A DNA stretch of 64,000 nucleotides from Serratia sp. PL17. Lineage in GTDB: Bacteria; Pseudomonadota; Gammaproteobacteria; Enterobacterales; Enterobacteriaceae. The stretch is taken from assembly GCF_017832355.1 (NCBI RefSeq), contig NZ_JAFIBY010000012.1:1-64000 (forward strand). Reading direction: 5' to 3'. Below, in pieces: positions 15,758 to 25,000 of this stretch. The notes beneath the pieces were generated by a model. That model was given only the letters and a program-made list of their open reading frames with translations, did no database searches and had not been told where the DNA came from. Position 1 is the stretch's first letter. Each line of letters begins with the position of its first letter. The position numbers were made by a program, and so were the translations under genes.

Positions 15758-16792
15758 TTACACCTTTGTTTTAGTTCCATTTTCCATCAGATCAAGCATG
15801 GCGCCTCTTTGGGCCTCTATATGCCTGATATAACCCATAAGTGTCTCAGTTTTCGTCCAGGTACCTTCCTGCATGATCTGCGGAACGCTGTAGCCGGCAG
15901 CAGCCATATCTTGCGCGGCACCTACGCGGGCACTATGACCAGTCCAACACGTATAACGATCTTTGTTGGCTTTTTTGTCGGTTTTCCCGAGTGATGCCCA
16001 GGCGTCGGAGAAAATCTTTTCTATCGCCGGCGCGCTTAGCGGAGTTGCAGTGTTGATGATCGCCTTGTTAGTTCGATGTGTTCTACAAAATAGAAATGCG
16101 TCAGGATGGTCAGATAACCCAGCTGCATTTATCCAGGACGTAAGCCGCTCGGTAGACAGGGCACTGAGTGATTTCGTTACCCCGCCGGCTTTCAGAATGG
16201 TCTTCGTATAAGTTACGTTCAGTATGATCCGCCCGTCCTGCGCCCGCTCAATATCACGAACGCGCAGACGGCCTATTTCACTCATGCGCAATAGGGTGCT
16301 ATAGGCAACATGAAGAAATGCCAAATTACGGATTATCGCAACGCGATCCGAGTCAGCCCAAACGGCATCGATGCTAAGAAGGTCATCGCGGCGGAATGGG
16401 ACTGCTTGCCCTGTCCGGTCACCAGAAACCAACGCAGATCTGCGGGTTAACCGCATGGCTCGAGCGATCGTCGGTGAAGCTGTGGGAGATACCACTTGGG
16501 CCTGTTTGTGAAGCATCGAGATCAGTGAAACATGAACTTCAATAGTGCCGACAGATTGGCCGCTATCTTCCAAGTGTGAAATATAGTCTCGAAGATCCGC
16601 GCTTTTCATAGGAAAAAAAGTCCGACCTTCTTTCGCCGCCCATGCCGCGACTATACGCATGACACTAATTAACTGCGCCCAGGTGTTCGTAGCGAAGGCA
16701 CCTTTATCGCGGACGAACTCGCGTAGCCGCTGAGAAATATCGTCCTGCGCACCTACGGCCACCAAAGAATTCAGGTCTGTAATGCCGTTCAT
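15758..16792 (-). CDS. Cre/Dre-type tyrosine recombinase
   Basis: 344 residues. Resolves dimers of the circular phage-plasmid and can circularise infecting DNA by recombining a 34-bp-class site. The catalytic residues are present: Arg in LRMSEIGRLRV, Lys in TYTKTILKAGG, HxxR in GHSARVGAA, Trp in EGTWTK and the nucleophile Tyr in MGYIRHI. By memory comparison it is nearer Dre of phage D6 than Cre of P1: GDRTGQAVPFRRDDL, PLSAPAIEKIFSDAW and IMQEGTWTKTETLM are very close to Dre. A rox-like site lies 354 bases upstream at 17146. Confidence 0.93.
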   Translation of the reverse strand: MNGITDLNSLVAVGAQDDISQRLREFVRDKGAFATNTWAQLISVMRIVAAWAAKEGRTFFPMKSADLRDYISHLEDSGQSVGTIEVHVSLISMLHKQAQVVSPTASPTIARAMRLTRRSALVSGDRTGQAVPFRRDDLLSIDAVWADSDRVAIIRNLAFLHVAYSTLLRMSEIGRLRVRDIERAQDGRIILNVTYTKTILKAGGVTKSLSALSTERLTSWINAAGLSDHPDAFLFCRTHRTNKAIINTATPLSAPAIEKIFSDAWASLGKTDKKANKDRYTCWTGHSARVGAAQDMAAAGYSVPQIMQEGTWTKTETLMGYIRHIEAQRGAMLDLMENGTKTKV

Positions 16793-17423
16793 AATTTAAT
16801 AGTCCTTCAATTTACAGTTGGTAGCGCTACGTGAAAAATAATAAGTCACCAGGGGTTTTCCCCGTCAGATTCTTTGTAGCGTTACCTAGCCCAATGTTGC
16901 TACTTTTTCCATCTGGTTGATGAAAACCACCAGCGGAGAGGGAAAGGCGACTATTCGCACATCTCAAATCCTGTCAGTGATTGGGACGTCACTTTTCACT
17001 GTTTCATGTCACGCCAAGTCTGTTTGGGTGATTTGCGAACAATCCTTGCCGGCAACGTGATTAAGCCATAGGTCGGTGACACAGAAAAAATTTTTCTAAT
17101 GCGGACTCGTGACGATCGCCCCGCTCAACCTTCCATAGTCGCCCCTAACTTTATATAAGTCCCATTATATAAAGTTACCGCCAAGGAGTACAGAACCGGC
17201 TCAATTTTACTTAAGACGTTATCTTTTGGGGGCTAAGAACATTTTGTGATGTGTGCCATGGATATCCACACCTCATGGGTATAAACAATGAAGAATATCA
17301 ACGTTTGTAATGCGTAAAAGTTACGTTTTCGTTTGTTATAATTTGTAATGGACAGCGATCTAAAACCAGATAAAATAGCGCCGATGTGAAAAACTAACTG
17401 ACTATTATTGTAAAGGGAGTTTC
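16793..17423. other. Recombinase upstream region, non-coding
   Basis: 631 bases without a gene. It contains the rox-like site (17146-17177), the recombinase promoter somewhere at its left end, and a TATAAT at 17337-17342 that may serve the small gene at 17424. No tRNA, iteron array or further recombination site was seen. Confidence 0.5.
17146..17177. other. rox-like recombination site for the Dre-type recombinase
   Basis: 32 bp: left arm TAACTTTATATAAG, spacer TCCC, right arm ATTATATAAAGTTA. The arms are inverted with one mismatch, and length and layout (14-4-14) equal the rox site of phage D6 as I remember it (arms TAACTTTAAATAAT, spacer GCCA). The asymmetric spacer would give direction. 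It lies upstream of the recombinase, as loxP does beside cre in P1. Confidence 0.85.
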
Positions 17424-17630
17424 GTGAGTTCTTTAACCTCGCCCGACGCTGAGCAAATATTGCAGTCGGCTAAGAATAACTTTATTAGCAGTAGGTCTTC
17501 TTCTTTCATCGCGGAAATGATGTGCATATTAAGTGCTGAGTTTCCGAGCACTTGTGTGCAGGAGGCACATCGTAGGATCAAAGCCCTTACCAACATTCAT
17601 AATGCGCATTCAAATAGTTTTAGTGGTTAA
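17424..17630 (+). CDS. Small hypothetical protein
   Basis: 68 residues from GTG 17424, supported by AAAGGGAG at 17412-17419. Predicted soluble, helical, cysteine-containing (MMCILSAEFPSTCVQEAHRR); no family recognised. It stands alone between the recombination site and a hairpin at 17656, so it is probably a monocistronic plasmid-prophage gene. Confidence 0.55.
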   Translation: MSSLTSPDAEQILQSAKNNFISSRSSSFIAEMMCILSAEFPSTCVQEAHRRIKALTNIHNAHSNSFSG

Positions 17631-17655
17631 TTTTTAAAATATATTTGGCGTCTAT

Positions 17656-17672
17656 GACCCCTTGTAGGGGTC
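17656..17672. terminator. Hairpin after the 17424 gene
   Basis: GACCCCT-TGT-AGGGGTC, perfect seven-base stem. No clear T-run follows, so it could instead be part of a structured RNA; a second C-rich/G-rich pair (CACCCCC near 17707 and GGGGGTG near 17738) follows. Confidence 0.4.
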
Positions 17673-17842
17673 GCTACTCCCTCCAGTAAATCCGAACCCA
17701 TCCGACCACCCCCGTAGCGTTTTTCGGCCCTCTATGGGGGGGTGTAGGTGCGGAATCCTCTTAAATCACCACCTATCTCTACGATCCAGCAAAAAACATT
17801 CTCAATTCGCGTTGAAACGTATTAAAATAAAAAGTGTGTCTG

Positions 17843-17867
17843 TTTATCTAATAGATAATTAGAATTT
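17843..17867. promoter_or_regulatory. Dispersed operator-like palindrome, copy 1
   Basis: TTTATCTAAT-AGATA-ATTAGAATTT, a 10-5-10 copy of the word shared with 31896, 33290, 33654, 47261 and 50455. Its central 17 bases ATCTAATAGATAATTAG are identical to those at 50458-50474. It ends 42 bases before the start at 17909. Confidence 0.6.
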
Positions 17868-17908
17868 TTAGATGTATCCAGAATGGATTGTGCAGCGTTA
17901 ATTAACGT

Positions 17909-18877
17909 ATGGGAATGAATAATAGAATGAATACTGCCCTGTTCGATACCGCGTTTAAAGCCTTTAAGGAAGTACGGAGGGAGTGGATTCAGATTTTACA
18001 GCGCTACGCGGTGTACATTAACGATACCGGAGACGGCGTGCAACGGCCAGTGGCGGTGATCGATGATCCCGAGGTTATGAAGCGCCTGAGTCACCTACAG
18101 CTTGAATGGGAGCGTTTTTACCTCCTGGCGGAATCTCGCCGGCTTAAAAAGTTGTCGCCGCTGCCGGTTTCGTTGTATTCACCGGTACCGGTCATCGCAA
18201 GTAGTGGTGACTTAGCTGCTGTCATTGTTACCCAGGCGGCCAATACCATGAAATGGCACAGAGACAAGGTGATCATGTCCCTGGAAAAGAAACTGGCTCA
18301 GCATGTCAAAATGCGCCGGCTGGTGGAGTCTGGTGCATTGCCACAGAGTGAGTTGCCTTTAATCAATGCGACCATTGCCGTATACGAAGCCGATCTTGAG
18401 CGCTTCAACGCTATGCCTGAAGGTACAATGCTCGTTCGCCGGCAAAGTGGATATACCGACGTTATCGTAAAAATTAAGAATGAAGCCTCACAAGATGAGG
18501 TGTCGACCTTGAGTTCTATCTTCGACGGATTTGTTGAAATCGAGGTTATTCGTGTTGGCGCCTATGGCTGCGTGGTGGATGGTTCCAAACTGAAATATGA
18601 GCCAGTTATCGACGACAAGACCACGGCGGAAACTCGTAGAAATGTATACGCCAATGTCACGCCAGTACCTTGTGCACTAATGAGTTCTAACGCCTCCTTA
18701 TATCTGCTCGATGACGTGAACCGTGCCAAAGCAGAAGCGAAGCAAGCTGCCCTGGATGAGCGTCGTAAGACGAGTCGCCAGGTAATGCGAGCTTCTCGCG
18801 GTCATATTGATGAAGGCGCAGAAGAAAAGAAGCCGCTCCGCACACGGATTTCAAGCAAAGCTGTCCCCAAAAATTGA
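17909..18877 (+). CDS. Hypothetical phage-plasmid protein, 322 residues
   Basis: No family recognised. Soluble, mixed helix/strand, with a charged, Lys/Glu/Arg-rich C-terminal third (NRAKAEAKQAALDERRKTSRQ) that looks helical. Several in-frame Met codons near the start (17909, 17915, 17927) make the exact start uncertain. It is the only gene between the recombination region and the convergent terminase operon and has an operator-like palindrome just upstream, so it is likely controlled by the prophage repressor. Confidence 0.75.
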   Translation: MGMNNRMNTALFDTAFKAFKEVRREWIQILQRYAVYINDTGDGVQRPVAVIDDPEVMKRLSHLQLEWERFYLLAESRRLKKLSPLPVSLYSPVPVIASSGDLAAVIVTQAANTMKWHRDKVIMSLEKKLAQHVKMRRLVESGALPQSELPLINATIAVYEADLERFNAMPEGTMLVRRQSGYTDVIVKIKNEASQDEVSTLSSIFDGFVEIEVIRVGAYGCVVDGSKLKYEPVIDDKTTAETRRNVYANVTPVPCALMSSNASLYLLDDVNRAKAEAKQAALDERRKTSRQVMRASRGHIDEGAEEKKPLRTRISSKAVPKN

Positions 18878-18902
18878 CGCTTTCAAAGCTGCGAGGAAGA
18901 GG

Positions 18903-20420
18903 CTATGCCGCCCCTTCCTCTGCATCATCAAAGTCATCCAGGTATTTCAACGCATCCACTCGTACATTCTCCCTGTCGAAACCAACGTCATCATTTGCGG
19001 CCACAAAATCCACCAGCATCGAGAAGCAATACGTATCCCATAGGTCAGGTGACTTGATATTAAGTTTCTGACGCATTACGGTTTTTTTCATGATCACGTT
19101 CTGGCCCATCTCATTTATGTCGACGGGGATCTTACTGGCTTGTTCAGCTGTTTTAGGGTTCGCATCAAGACGCATACGACCGGACTTTATCGCATCCCTT
19201 GCCATAATGTTGGCAAAAGCGCGTTGGTTGGCAAATCGCTGTTTATCGTCGCGGGAGTGCATTGGTTTACCCCAATTTATACGAACAACAGGCACACCAA
19301 GGGACTCTAATTCCCTCACTGTTGCGTCGCCAATGCCGTCGGCATCCACGGCTATTGTTATGTTGGGGAACTTCTCTTGAGTGCATTCCTGGAAGATATA
19401 GTGCGCAAACTTCACGGGGTGACAGTCGCCGGCCATCTCCATTACCAAGAACGGAACTACTCGCCTGGTGTGGCGCCGACCGGACACCCTGAAAATACTC
19501 AACACTGATTTGTCGCGGCCGTTACCAACGTCACAACACGCAACCCAACCCCAGCCTTTATGGAGGCGTACTTTCCGCCGGGCTGCCCGTTCGCATTCAT
19601 CACGCCCCAGCAGGAAGCCATGAGCATTTTTAGGGAACAGCCCAAGCACCTTGATTTGATACTCAGGGTTATCGCGGCCACCATACTCCAGCAGTTTGCT
19701 GCGTATAAACTTCTCATTTACCCAAGGGGACTCCTCAGAGTTAAGCGTAATAGCTGTAAAGTCGCCCCTTGGGTTTTCCTTGGAGCGGGCAAGCTTGTGA
19801 TGAGAGTCGTAGAAATAGCCACTTGGGCGAGTTGGCTGAGATATCAGTAATAGTCGGTTATCGTCCTCTGTCAGGGCGCCAGTGATGATACCGAAAGCTT
19901 TGTCATTAACACCTGACGCTTCATCGATGATGTAAAACAGGTGTTTAGCGTGTTCGCCGGCAAGTGCCTCTTCATTACCACGGCGGAAGCCCTTTGGAAT
20001 GACTGTCCAGCTGCCTTTATTGGCGATCTCATAGAAAGACGTATCGGTGATTACAAAGTAATTCTGGAGCCACGGTTGCCGGCGAACGCATTCATTCCAG
20101 TTTTGTTTTATATATTTGAAGATACCGGTCATAACCTGCTGGATTTTGTTCGCAACGATAATGACGCGCGCACCTGGGTAAAACATGAGGTAGCACAGGA
20201 TCATGATAGAGGTCATGTCCGATTTACCCGTACCATGCCCGGATGCAACAGTTGTGCGGCTACCAGTATCTTGGGCGGCGTTGATAATCTCTTCCTGCTG
20301 CCAGCTGGGGATCTTACCGAACAGCTCCACGGCTGCCAGGCTCCAGTCATAGCGATAGCGGATTACCATATCCCGCCAGCGGGGGTCGGTGATGACCGAA
20401 CGTATCGTTTTACGCGCCAT
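18903..20420 (-). CDS. Terminase large subunit (PacB/TerL-like)
   Basis: 505 residues; packages DNA into the prohead. ATPase domain with Walker [10 protein letters not shown] near residue 60 and Walker [11 protein letters not shown] near 165; the C-terminal nuclease domain shows [24 protein letters not shown] and a late acidic motif [13 protein letters not shown]. The start at 20420 is chosen over 20441 because GGAGGGG lies just upstream. It overlaps the 3' end of the PacA-like gene, the P1 order pacA-pacB. Confidence 0.9.
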   Translation of the reverse strand: MARKTIRSVITDPRWRDMVIRYRYDWSLAAVELFGKIPSWQQEEIINAAQDTGSRTTVASGHGTGKSDMTSIMILCYLMFYPGARVIIVANKIQQVMTGIFKYIKQNWNECVRRQPWLQNYFVITDTSFYEIANKGSWTVIPKGFRRGNEEALAGEHAKHLFYIIDEASGVNDKAFGIITGALTEDDNRLLLISQPTRPSGYFYDSHHKLARSKENPRGDFTAITLNSEESPWVNEKFIRSKLLEYGGRDNPEYQIKVLGLFPKNAHGFLLGRDECERAARRKVRLHKGWGWVACCDVGNGRDKSVLSIFRVSGRRHTRRVVPFLVMEMAGDCHPVKFAHYIFQECTQEKFPNITIAVDADGIGDATVRELESLGVPVVRINWGKPMHSRDDKQRFANQRAFANIMARDAIKSGRMRLDANPKTAEQASKIPVDINEMGQNVIMKKTVMRQKLNIKSPDLWDTYCFSMLVDFVAANDDVGFDRENVRVDALKYLDDFDDAEEGAA

Positions 20421-21657
20421 CTTTTGCCCCTCCTGGCCCATACAACTCTTCGTCGGTTAGTTCGTCATCAAACTCCTCGTCAGACTCAAATTCACTACTT
20501 ATAAACTCGCCCTCGCGTCCATCTCCATCGGCGTCAATATCTCCATAGCTACCTTCATCAACGATCTGCGCGACCATTGCTCGCCGTTCTGCAATGAATT
20601 CCTCTTTACCCTCCCTCATTGCCTTATGCTTTCTGGCTTCTGCATCGATTTGTTCATCATCGACGGTACTTGTATTGTCATCAGGCTCAGGTGGCTTGGT
20701 GGCCTCTATACGGGCTTGCTGCATCAAATGAGGGGGAACTATGCCTCCGTTTGCTTCGATGAACTCTGCCGTCTCCTGATAGCTCCAGTCGTGTTCCTTT
20801 TGTTGTTCATAGGCCACCGCAATCAGATTAAGAGTTTCCATTTTGATGCTGTGGGCCTCTTCCTCTCTGCGCGACTTCAACATCACTGAACGTAGTGCGC
20901 TCATCGATTTGGCTGTTTCACCGATCCCTACACTGACATTGAGTAGCATCTGTAGCGTTTTGTGTACCGGGTGCGTGCCTCCTTCATCTGGCTTGAACCC
21001 CTCAGCCTCCTCGTCTAACCGATCGAGACTACGATTGCGAGCGCGCTCCATGAGTTTTAGGTGGGAATAGACCATTGCAATTGAGCGAGCTTCTAGGGTG
21101 TTAATGAAGTTTGGATCTTGCATTTCCTCAAGGGTGTCCTCCACATCCTGGGGGCGAGGTGTTGCATAACGGCCATGAATAATGCACTCCTCGTTCATGT
21201 GTCCAAAGCGACGGCCGCCCCGCGCTTTAGGCACATGAAGCAGGGCCGCATCGTCCACCCCGTTCGCCGCCGGGAAAGTGATCTTTTTGTCGCTTGCGTG
21301 ATCACGTGCTTTTCGTGATCGCTTATGGTCTGCCGCCTCAGCGCTAAATCGTGTATCACCAGAGCTGGTGCGGGTTCGTCGTGTTTTTTTGGGGGCAGTG
21401 ATCACGTGATCACTTTCGTTCCCGATAGGATGATCACTTGAACGATCACGTTTGTGATCACCTTTAGAGGCCTTTCCTGCTGTCGCTTTCTTTGGTTTAT
21501 TTTTTGTGGCCGGCTGCGACTGGTCTGCCGACTTCTTTTTTAGCTCTCTACGGGCCGTATTTGCGTTCAAGCCGTGGGCTTCTGCATATTCCTTGACTGT
21601 GATCCCTCGCTCATTTTGGAGCGCGGTAAATCTTTCTCTGTGCTCATCCCAGGTCAT
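20410..21657 (-). CDS. pacA: PacA-like terminase small subunit / pac recognition protein
   Basis: 415 residues. Resembles P1 PacA throughout: [39 protein letters not shown] at the start (helix-turn-helix), [22 protein letters not shown] in the middle, and [21 protein letters not shown] with an acidic [15 protein letters not shown] end. PacA binds and cuts the packaging site; as in P1 the site appears to lie inside the gene (21279-21460). The region between residues 65 and 130 is basic and low in complexity because it encodes the repeated hexamers. Confidence 0.9.
   Translation of the reverse strand: MTWDEHRERFTALQNERGITVKEYAEAHGLNANTARRELKKKSADQSQPATKNKPKKATAGKASKGDHKRDRSSDHPIGNESDHVITAPKKTRRTRTSSGDTRFSAEAADHKRSRKARDHASDKKITFPAANGVDDAALLHVPKARGGRRFGHMNEECIIHGRYATPRPQDVEDTLEEMQDPNFINTLEARSIAMVYSHLKLMERARNRSLDRLDEEAEGFKPDEGGTHPVHKTLQMLLNVSVGIGETAKSMSALRSVMLKSRREEEAHSIKMETLNLIAVAYEQQKEHDWSYQETAEFIEANGGIVPPHLMQQARIEATKPPEPDDNTSTVDDEQIDAEARKHKAMREGKEEFIAERRAMVAQIVDEGSYGDIDADGDGREGEFISSEFESDEEFDDELTDEELYGPGGAKDGA
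21279..21460. other. pac-like packaging site inside pacA
   Basis: Seven copies of TGATCA or TGATCG (either strand): 21299, 21316, 21399, 21407, 21431, 21443 (inverted) and 21455, plus TGATCT at 21279. They form two clusters about 80 bases apart. P1 pac has this architecture: TGATCA/G hexamers carrying Dam sites in two groups around the cut, within pacA. The cut site would be expected between 21322 and 21398. Confidence 0.85.
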
Positions 21658-21811
21658 TCGATGCTACTCAGTGGCCTAATTTCAGTACGTGCAACGCGGT
21701 ATATCAAAAGTGAGTAATGAAGCTGGCATTTTTAGATTTATCATGTTTTTGAAATCATTAATTAACCATTTGCAATCAAATATCATCTCTTTGCTTGAAT
21801 GGATGATCGCA

Positions 21812-21828
21812 GTGAGATAATCTCTCAC
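21812..21828. promoter_or_regulatory. Palindrome upstream of parM
   Basis: GTGAGA-TAATC-TCTCAC, perfect six-base arms, 34 bases before the parM start. It lies in the 205-bp region between pacA and parM where the ParR-binding centromere/operator would be expected; clear iterons were not seen there. Confidence 0.4.
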
Positions 21829-21862
21829 CGTGTTTTACCTAACAGAGAAAAAGGCGAAAAAA

Positions 21863-22966
21863 ATGAGCAAAAACAAACCAGTTTATGTGGCTTTAGACTG
21901 TGGCTCTGGCAATGTTGCTACCGTAATGGAGAATAAGGGCGAGGTTCAGATTCGTGTAACTCCATCGTTTGTAGCGAGAGTGCTGGGACAGGCGAAAGAA
22001 AGCGACTCGAAGACTAACTGGGTTACAACGGGTGCCAGCGGCGAACTGGAAACCTATGCTGTGATGAATAAGGCTATCGGCGCCATTGATACCCGGACAC
22101 CCGATTATCAACTGAGCGCGGCTTGTCGTGTGCTTGTAGTTAATGCTTTGGCACAGCTCAAACTTGGCGGCCGCAAAGTAGTAATCGCTGACACCTTGCC
22201 GGCAGACCAGTATTACGATGATAACAACGCCATAAACCGCCAGCAGATCGAGCTGAAGAGAAATTCCTTGATGACCGCGGTAACCAACGCCACCAGCGAA
22301 ATTGCTTCACCTGATATCGTGTGTGTTGAAATTATGCCGGAAGCCGTGACCGCATATAATGCAGCCCTATACACTCAGGATGGGCAAGATAACCCGTTCC
22401 TGATAGGTGCCAAGGATGTAGCCATTATCGATATTGGCCGCTATACCTGCGATGTCGCACACTTGGACTGTGACAACCATACCCTGTTCTCCCGTGGCAC
22501 AACCCCTCGCGGTGTTCATATCATGCTGGAAGCGGTCAAAATGCAGATGATTGACCAGGCAGAAACGATCGGTATCCCTGTGGAGAAAGTTCGCGTGATG
22601 ACGCTCGATGACATCGACTCCATTGTCCGCAAGGGCTACTACGGTTCGAGCATTGAAGCCTTGAAGGATAAACGTGTGTATCTTGACCATATCATCTCGG
22701 CTGCGGCAGCTAGCTTCGCAAGTGAAATCAACTATGCTCTCAAAACGATTGTTAAGTCACTTGGCAGCATCGACGCACTGATTATTGTTGGTGGCGGCGC
22801 CTACTATATTGGTGGCTTGCTTCGAGAAATGCCTAACTTTGTTGCGGATTGGCATGATAACGTTGTGATACCCCACCAGCCAGAAACTGCGGTTGCACGA
22901 GGCGCCTACCTTGCCCTGCTGGCCCGGCATGATGTGGAAGAACAAACAACTGAAATTGAGGCTTAA
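21863..22966 (+). CDS. parM: ParM/StbA-type actin-like partition ATPase
   Basis: 367 residues from ATG 21863 (MSKNKPVYVALDCGSGN). Forms filaments that push plasmid copies apart. Actin-fold signatures: phosphate-1 loop VALDCGSGNVATV, connect/phosphate-2 region DVAIIDIGRYTCDVAHL near 190, and adenosine loop ALIIVGGGAYYIGG near 320. Followed after two bases by its partner parR. This is the first of two partition systems in the window. Confidence 0.9.
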   Translation: MSKNKPVYVALDCGSGNVATVMENKGEVQIRVTPSFVARVLGQAKESDSKTNWVTTGASGELETYAVMNKAIGAIDTRTPDYQLSAACRVLVVNALAQLKLGGRKVVIADTLPADQYYDDNNAINRQQIELKRNSLMTAVTNATSEIASPDIVCVEIMPEAVTAYNAALYTQDGQDNPFLIGAKDVAIIDIGRYTCDVAHLDCDNHTLFSRGTTPRGVHIMLEAVKMQMIDQAETIGIPVEKVRVMTLDDIDSIVRKGYYGSSIEALKDKRVYLDHIISAAAASFASEINYALKTIVKSLGSIDALIIVGGGAYYIGGLLREMPNFVADWHDNVVIPHQPETAVARGAYLALLARHDVEEQTTEIEA

Positions 22967-22968
22967 TT

Positions 22969-23448
22969 ATGGCTGAAAACAAACGCCGGCTACTTCAGCT
23001 TAATCTGGATAAAGTTGCTGCTCACAGCTATTTTGGAAAGCGCTTTGTCGATAAGCACCAAAAGACTGATGCTCTGGTGTCCCGGCAGGCACTGCTGTTC
23101 AACTCGATCAGCATCGGCAATATGATTATCGAAAGTGGTTTGGATAGCGCCTTTAAGGCCCTGGATAATGCGACGTTTGCGAACGCCAGTAAGGCGGATC
23201 GAGCCGAAATGATTCTTCGAGCGTTGGAGCTATTTAGCGGAGTTAAAACCAACAGCGCCAAAATCCCTCAACAAGCTCATGAGCCGGTAGTGCAAAGGGT
23301 TGTTGATTCAGCGCCACCAGCAGTGAAAGCTGAAGAGAAGCCCGTGGATCAGACACCTGAAGTACCGGCTGAAGAATACAGTGACAGCGCCGAAACCACA
23401 AAAATGTCATTGCCGTTAAAACGTGATAAAGCCCGAACGTTTAGCTAA
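22969..23448 (+). CDS. parR: ParR/StbB-like partition adaptor
   Basis: 159 residues. The N-terminal half (LVSRQALLFNSISIGNMIIESGLDSAFKAL) looks like a short DNA-binding fold of ParR/StbB proteins; the C-terminal half is Pro/Glu-rich and disordered, ending in a basic KRDKARTFS, which in ParR proteins contacts ParM. Its place directly behind parM supports the call. It binds the centromere near parM and represses the operon in related systems. Confidence 0.78.
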   Translation: MAENKRRLLQLNLDKVAAHSYFGKRFVDKHQKTDALVSRQALLFNSISIGNMIIESGLDSAFKALDNATFANASKADRAEMILRALELFSGVKTNSAKIPQQAHEPVVQRVVDSAPPAVKAEEKPVDQTPEVPAEEYSDSAETTKMSLPLKRDKARTFS

Positions 23449-23823
23449 TAGGCTGTGAAATAACTCCCTTCCAAAAGCCATCGCACTAAGCATGGCTTTT
23501 TCTTTTGCATCCCCCCTGAGTGTTTCCTTGATGATGGTCGTGGACAGATCAGTGCGTCGACCATTTCGGAACTTGAAGTAATGGCTGCTGATAGCTTTCA
23601 AGTGGAAAGTTCGCGGCCGGATCTCGTCATAAAGCACGCAATCCGCCTGGTTGGAACGGTAGAAACCTTTCAACCGTATGTAGATGTCATTTTTTTCTAT
23701 GAGGAGGCCTGGATACGCTTTCTGGAGAAGAATAGTTAGCTCGGGGGCTGAGACAGGCCTATTTAGCCTCAACATAAAATCTGCGACTTCTGCACTGTTG
23801 ATACGTGGGCGATTTTCCTGCAT
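23416..23823 (-). CDS. Hypothetical protein, possible winged-helix
   Basis: 135 residues from ATG 23823 (MQENRPRINSAEVADFML); the open frame extends to 23904 but the extra residues would cover the half-operator at 23845. Residues 8-60 (SAEVADFMLRLNRPVSAPELTILLQKAYPG) could form a winged helix. Overlaps parR by 33 bases end to end. Function unknown; perhaps a small regulator. Confidence 0.6.
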   Translation of the reverse strand: MQENRPRINSAEVADFMLRLNRPVSAPELTILLQKAYPGLLIEKNDIYIRLKGFYRSNQADCVLYDEIRPRTFHLKAISSHYFKFRNGRRTDLSTTIIKETLRGDAKEKAMLSAMAFGRELFHSLLAKRSGFITF

Positions 23824-23844
23824 TGCGTCCTTCACTCTGCGTTG

Positions 23845-23860
23845 TTGCGTAAAACTAATT
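23845..23860. promoter_or_regulatory. Operator half-site TTGCGTAAAACTAATT
   Basis: Same half-word as at 48475 and (inverted) at 31952 and 36584. It lies 22 bases before the start of the leftward gene at 23823, where a promoter is expected. A related run, CTAATTAACTAATTA, is at 23971-23985. Confidence 0.45.
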
Positions 23861-23874
23861 AAATACCATGCAAC

Positions 23875-24170
23875 GATAATAGCGGGAGATTCACGACCAT
23901 TCAAATACGCTGTTGAGCCGAATAACTCACAAGTGCTAAGACGGGCGTCGATTCTTCCGTTAATGCAATACTAATTAACTAATTATTTCGAAACCTCTCG
24001 CAGGCCATCTTCATTTTTCAGTACATTGCTCTGTTTTGTGCCATTTCAGGCCGAATCAAACCGTCCAAATCTTGCGGGGCTTAAATATGATTCCATTTAT
24101 CTATCATATGATTAGATTTAACATGACCTCTGGGTGTCATGGAGGCGCACAGCTAGAGGTATAACCTCAT
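23875..24170. other. Intergenic region between divergent genes
   Basis: Holds the promoter region of the leftward gene at 23823 and repeated CTAATTAA-like sequence near 23971. Between 24118 and 24170 an inverted pair ATGACCTC/GAGGT-like and a small hairpin GAGGT-ATA-ACCTC (24156-24168) precede the small open frame at 24171. No other gene seen. Confidence 0.4.
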
Positions 24171-24284
24171 ATGCCAATGAACTACGCTTCAAATCGGGCT
24201 TTACCAGCGCCATTGGTTTTGTTCATGCCGTTGGCGTTTCACGGCTTATTCTTTCAGGAGAAATTTTTACACCCGCTTGCGTGA
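24171..24284 (+). CDS. Possible small protein resembling prophage Ash/Icd-type ORFs
   Basis: 37 residues (MPMNYASNRALPAPLVLFMP...FLHPLA). The wording NRALPAPLVLFMPLAFHG and the upstream pattern of overlapping short frames recall the small Ash or Icd-like frames of P4- and P1-type immunity regions, in my recollection only. A hairpin GAGGT-ATA-ACCTC lies directly before the ATG, which might regulate it. It could equally be a decayed remnant. Confidence 0.3.
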   Translation: MPMNYASNRALPAPLVLFMPLAFHGLFFQEKFLHPLA

Positions 24285-24327
24285 GTCATGGTCAATTACT
24301 AATAATTTTTTAAAGAGGGTTTGATAA

Positions 24328-24858
24328 ATGTCCAATCTTTTAAATAATCACAACGATAGAGTTATAACTGGCGCGGAGCTTGCGGAGACTGGCTTATCTG
24401 TCATCGCTGATGCGATCAAAAATGAACTCATATCACTTGAGGTAGGTAGGATATTTGACGATATTTATGTTCATGCGGATAGACCCGAGGGGGTGGTTAG
24501 GATCAGTTATGTAATGTTTAGCCCAACAGTCCAGAATGAAGTTATAGCTAGGTGTTCATTTGTGCATACCGGAGAGAGCAAGGGCTTACCACACTTTCAA
24601 GTTGACTGGGCTGTTTTATCTCATTACAGATCAAAGGGTTTTGGGAAAGCGATTGCCTTCAAGGCATTAAGTGAATTTATAAGTGGGATGCTTCCGCATT
24701 CCGAAAATGGGTTCATTGTCGAAGCTGTAGTTGATGCTGGTAATGAAGTATCCATGAGTATAGCCAGACAACTTATCGGAGGAGAGGAAATCTTAACCAA
24801 GCCTGATACAGGAATGAACGCTCATAGTTTCCTGAAGATTTACTCGCCAAATTACTAA
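24328..24858 (+). CDS. GNAT-family acetyltransferase
   Basis: 176 residues. Transfers an acetyl group from acetyl-CoA to an unknown amine. The acetyl-CoA loop is visible in VDWAVLSHYRSKGFGKAIAFKALSEF (R-x-K-G-x-G); a strand with EAVVDAGNEVSMSIARQL follows as in GNAT folds. AAAGAGGG upstream of 24328 is a good ribosome binding site. First of four rightward accessory genes ending at 26332, including a second GNAT. Confidence 0.75.
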   Translation: MSNLLNNHNDRVITGAELAETGLSVIADAIKNELISLEVGRIFDDIYVHADRPEGVVRISYVMFSPTVQNEVIARCSFVHTGESKGLPHFQVDWAVLSHYRSKGFGKAIAFKALSEFISGMLPHSENGFIVEAVVDAGNEVSMSIARQLIGGEEILTKPDTGMNAHSFLKIYSPNY

Positions 24859-25000
24859 CCTGACACCCTCGGAATGGATTTTTTTTAATCGATAAATGGC
24901 TTTTAACGGACAGTGTTGTCTACTAATCGTTTTTTCAGACAACCACCTCATTTTTAGCGTACGTTTTTGTACGGTTGGCCCTCAAACCCCGAGATCTGGT

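Noticed and set aside
16793..17423. A second rox-like site that would make a deletable segment
   Set aside because: Only one copy was found here and none elsewhere in the window.
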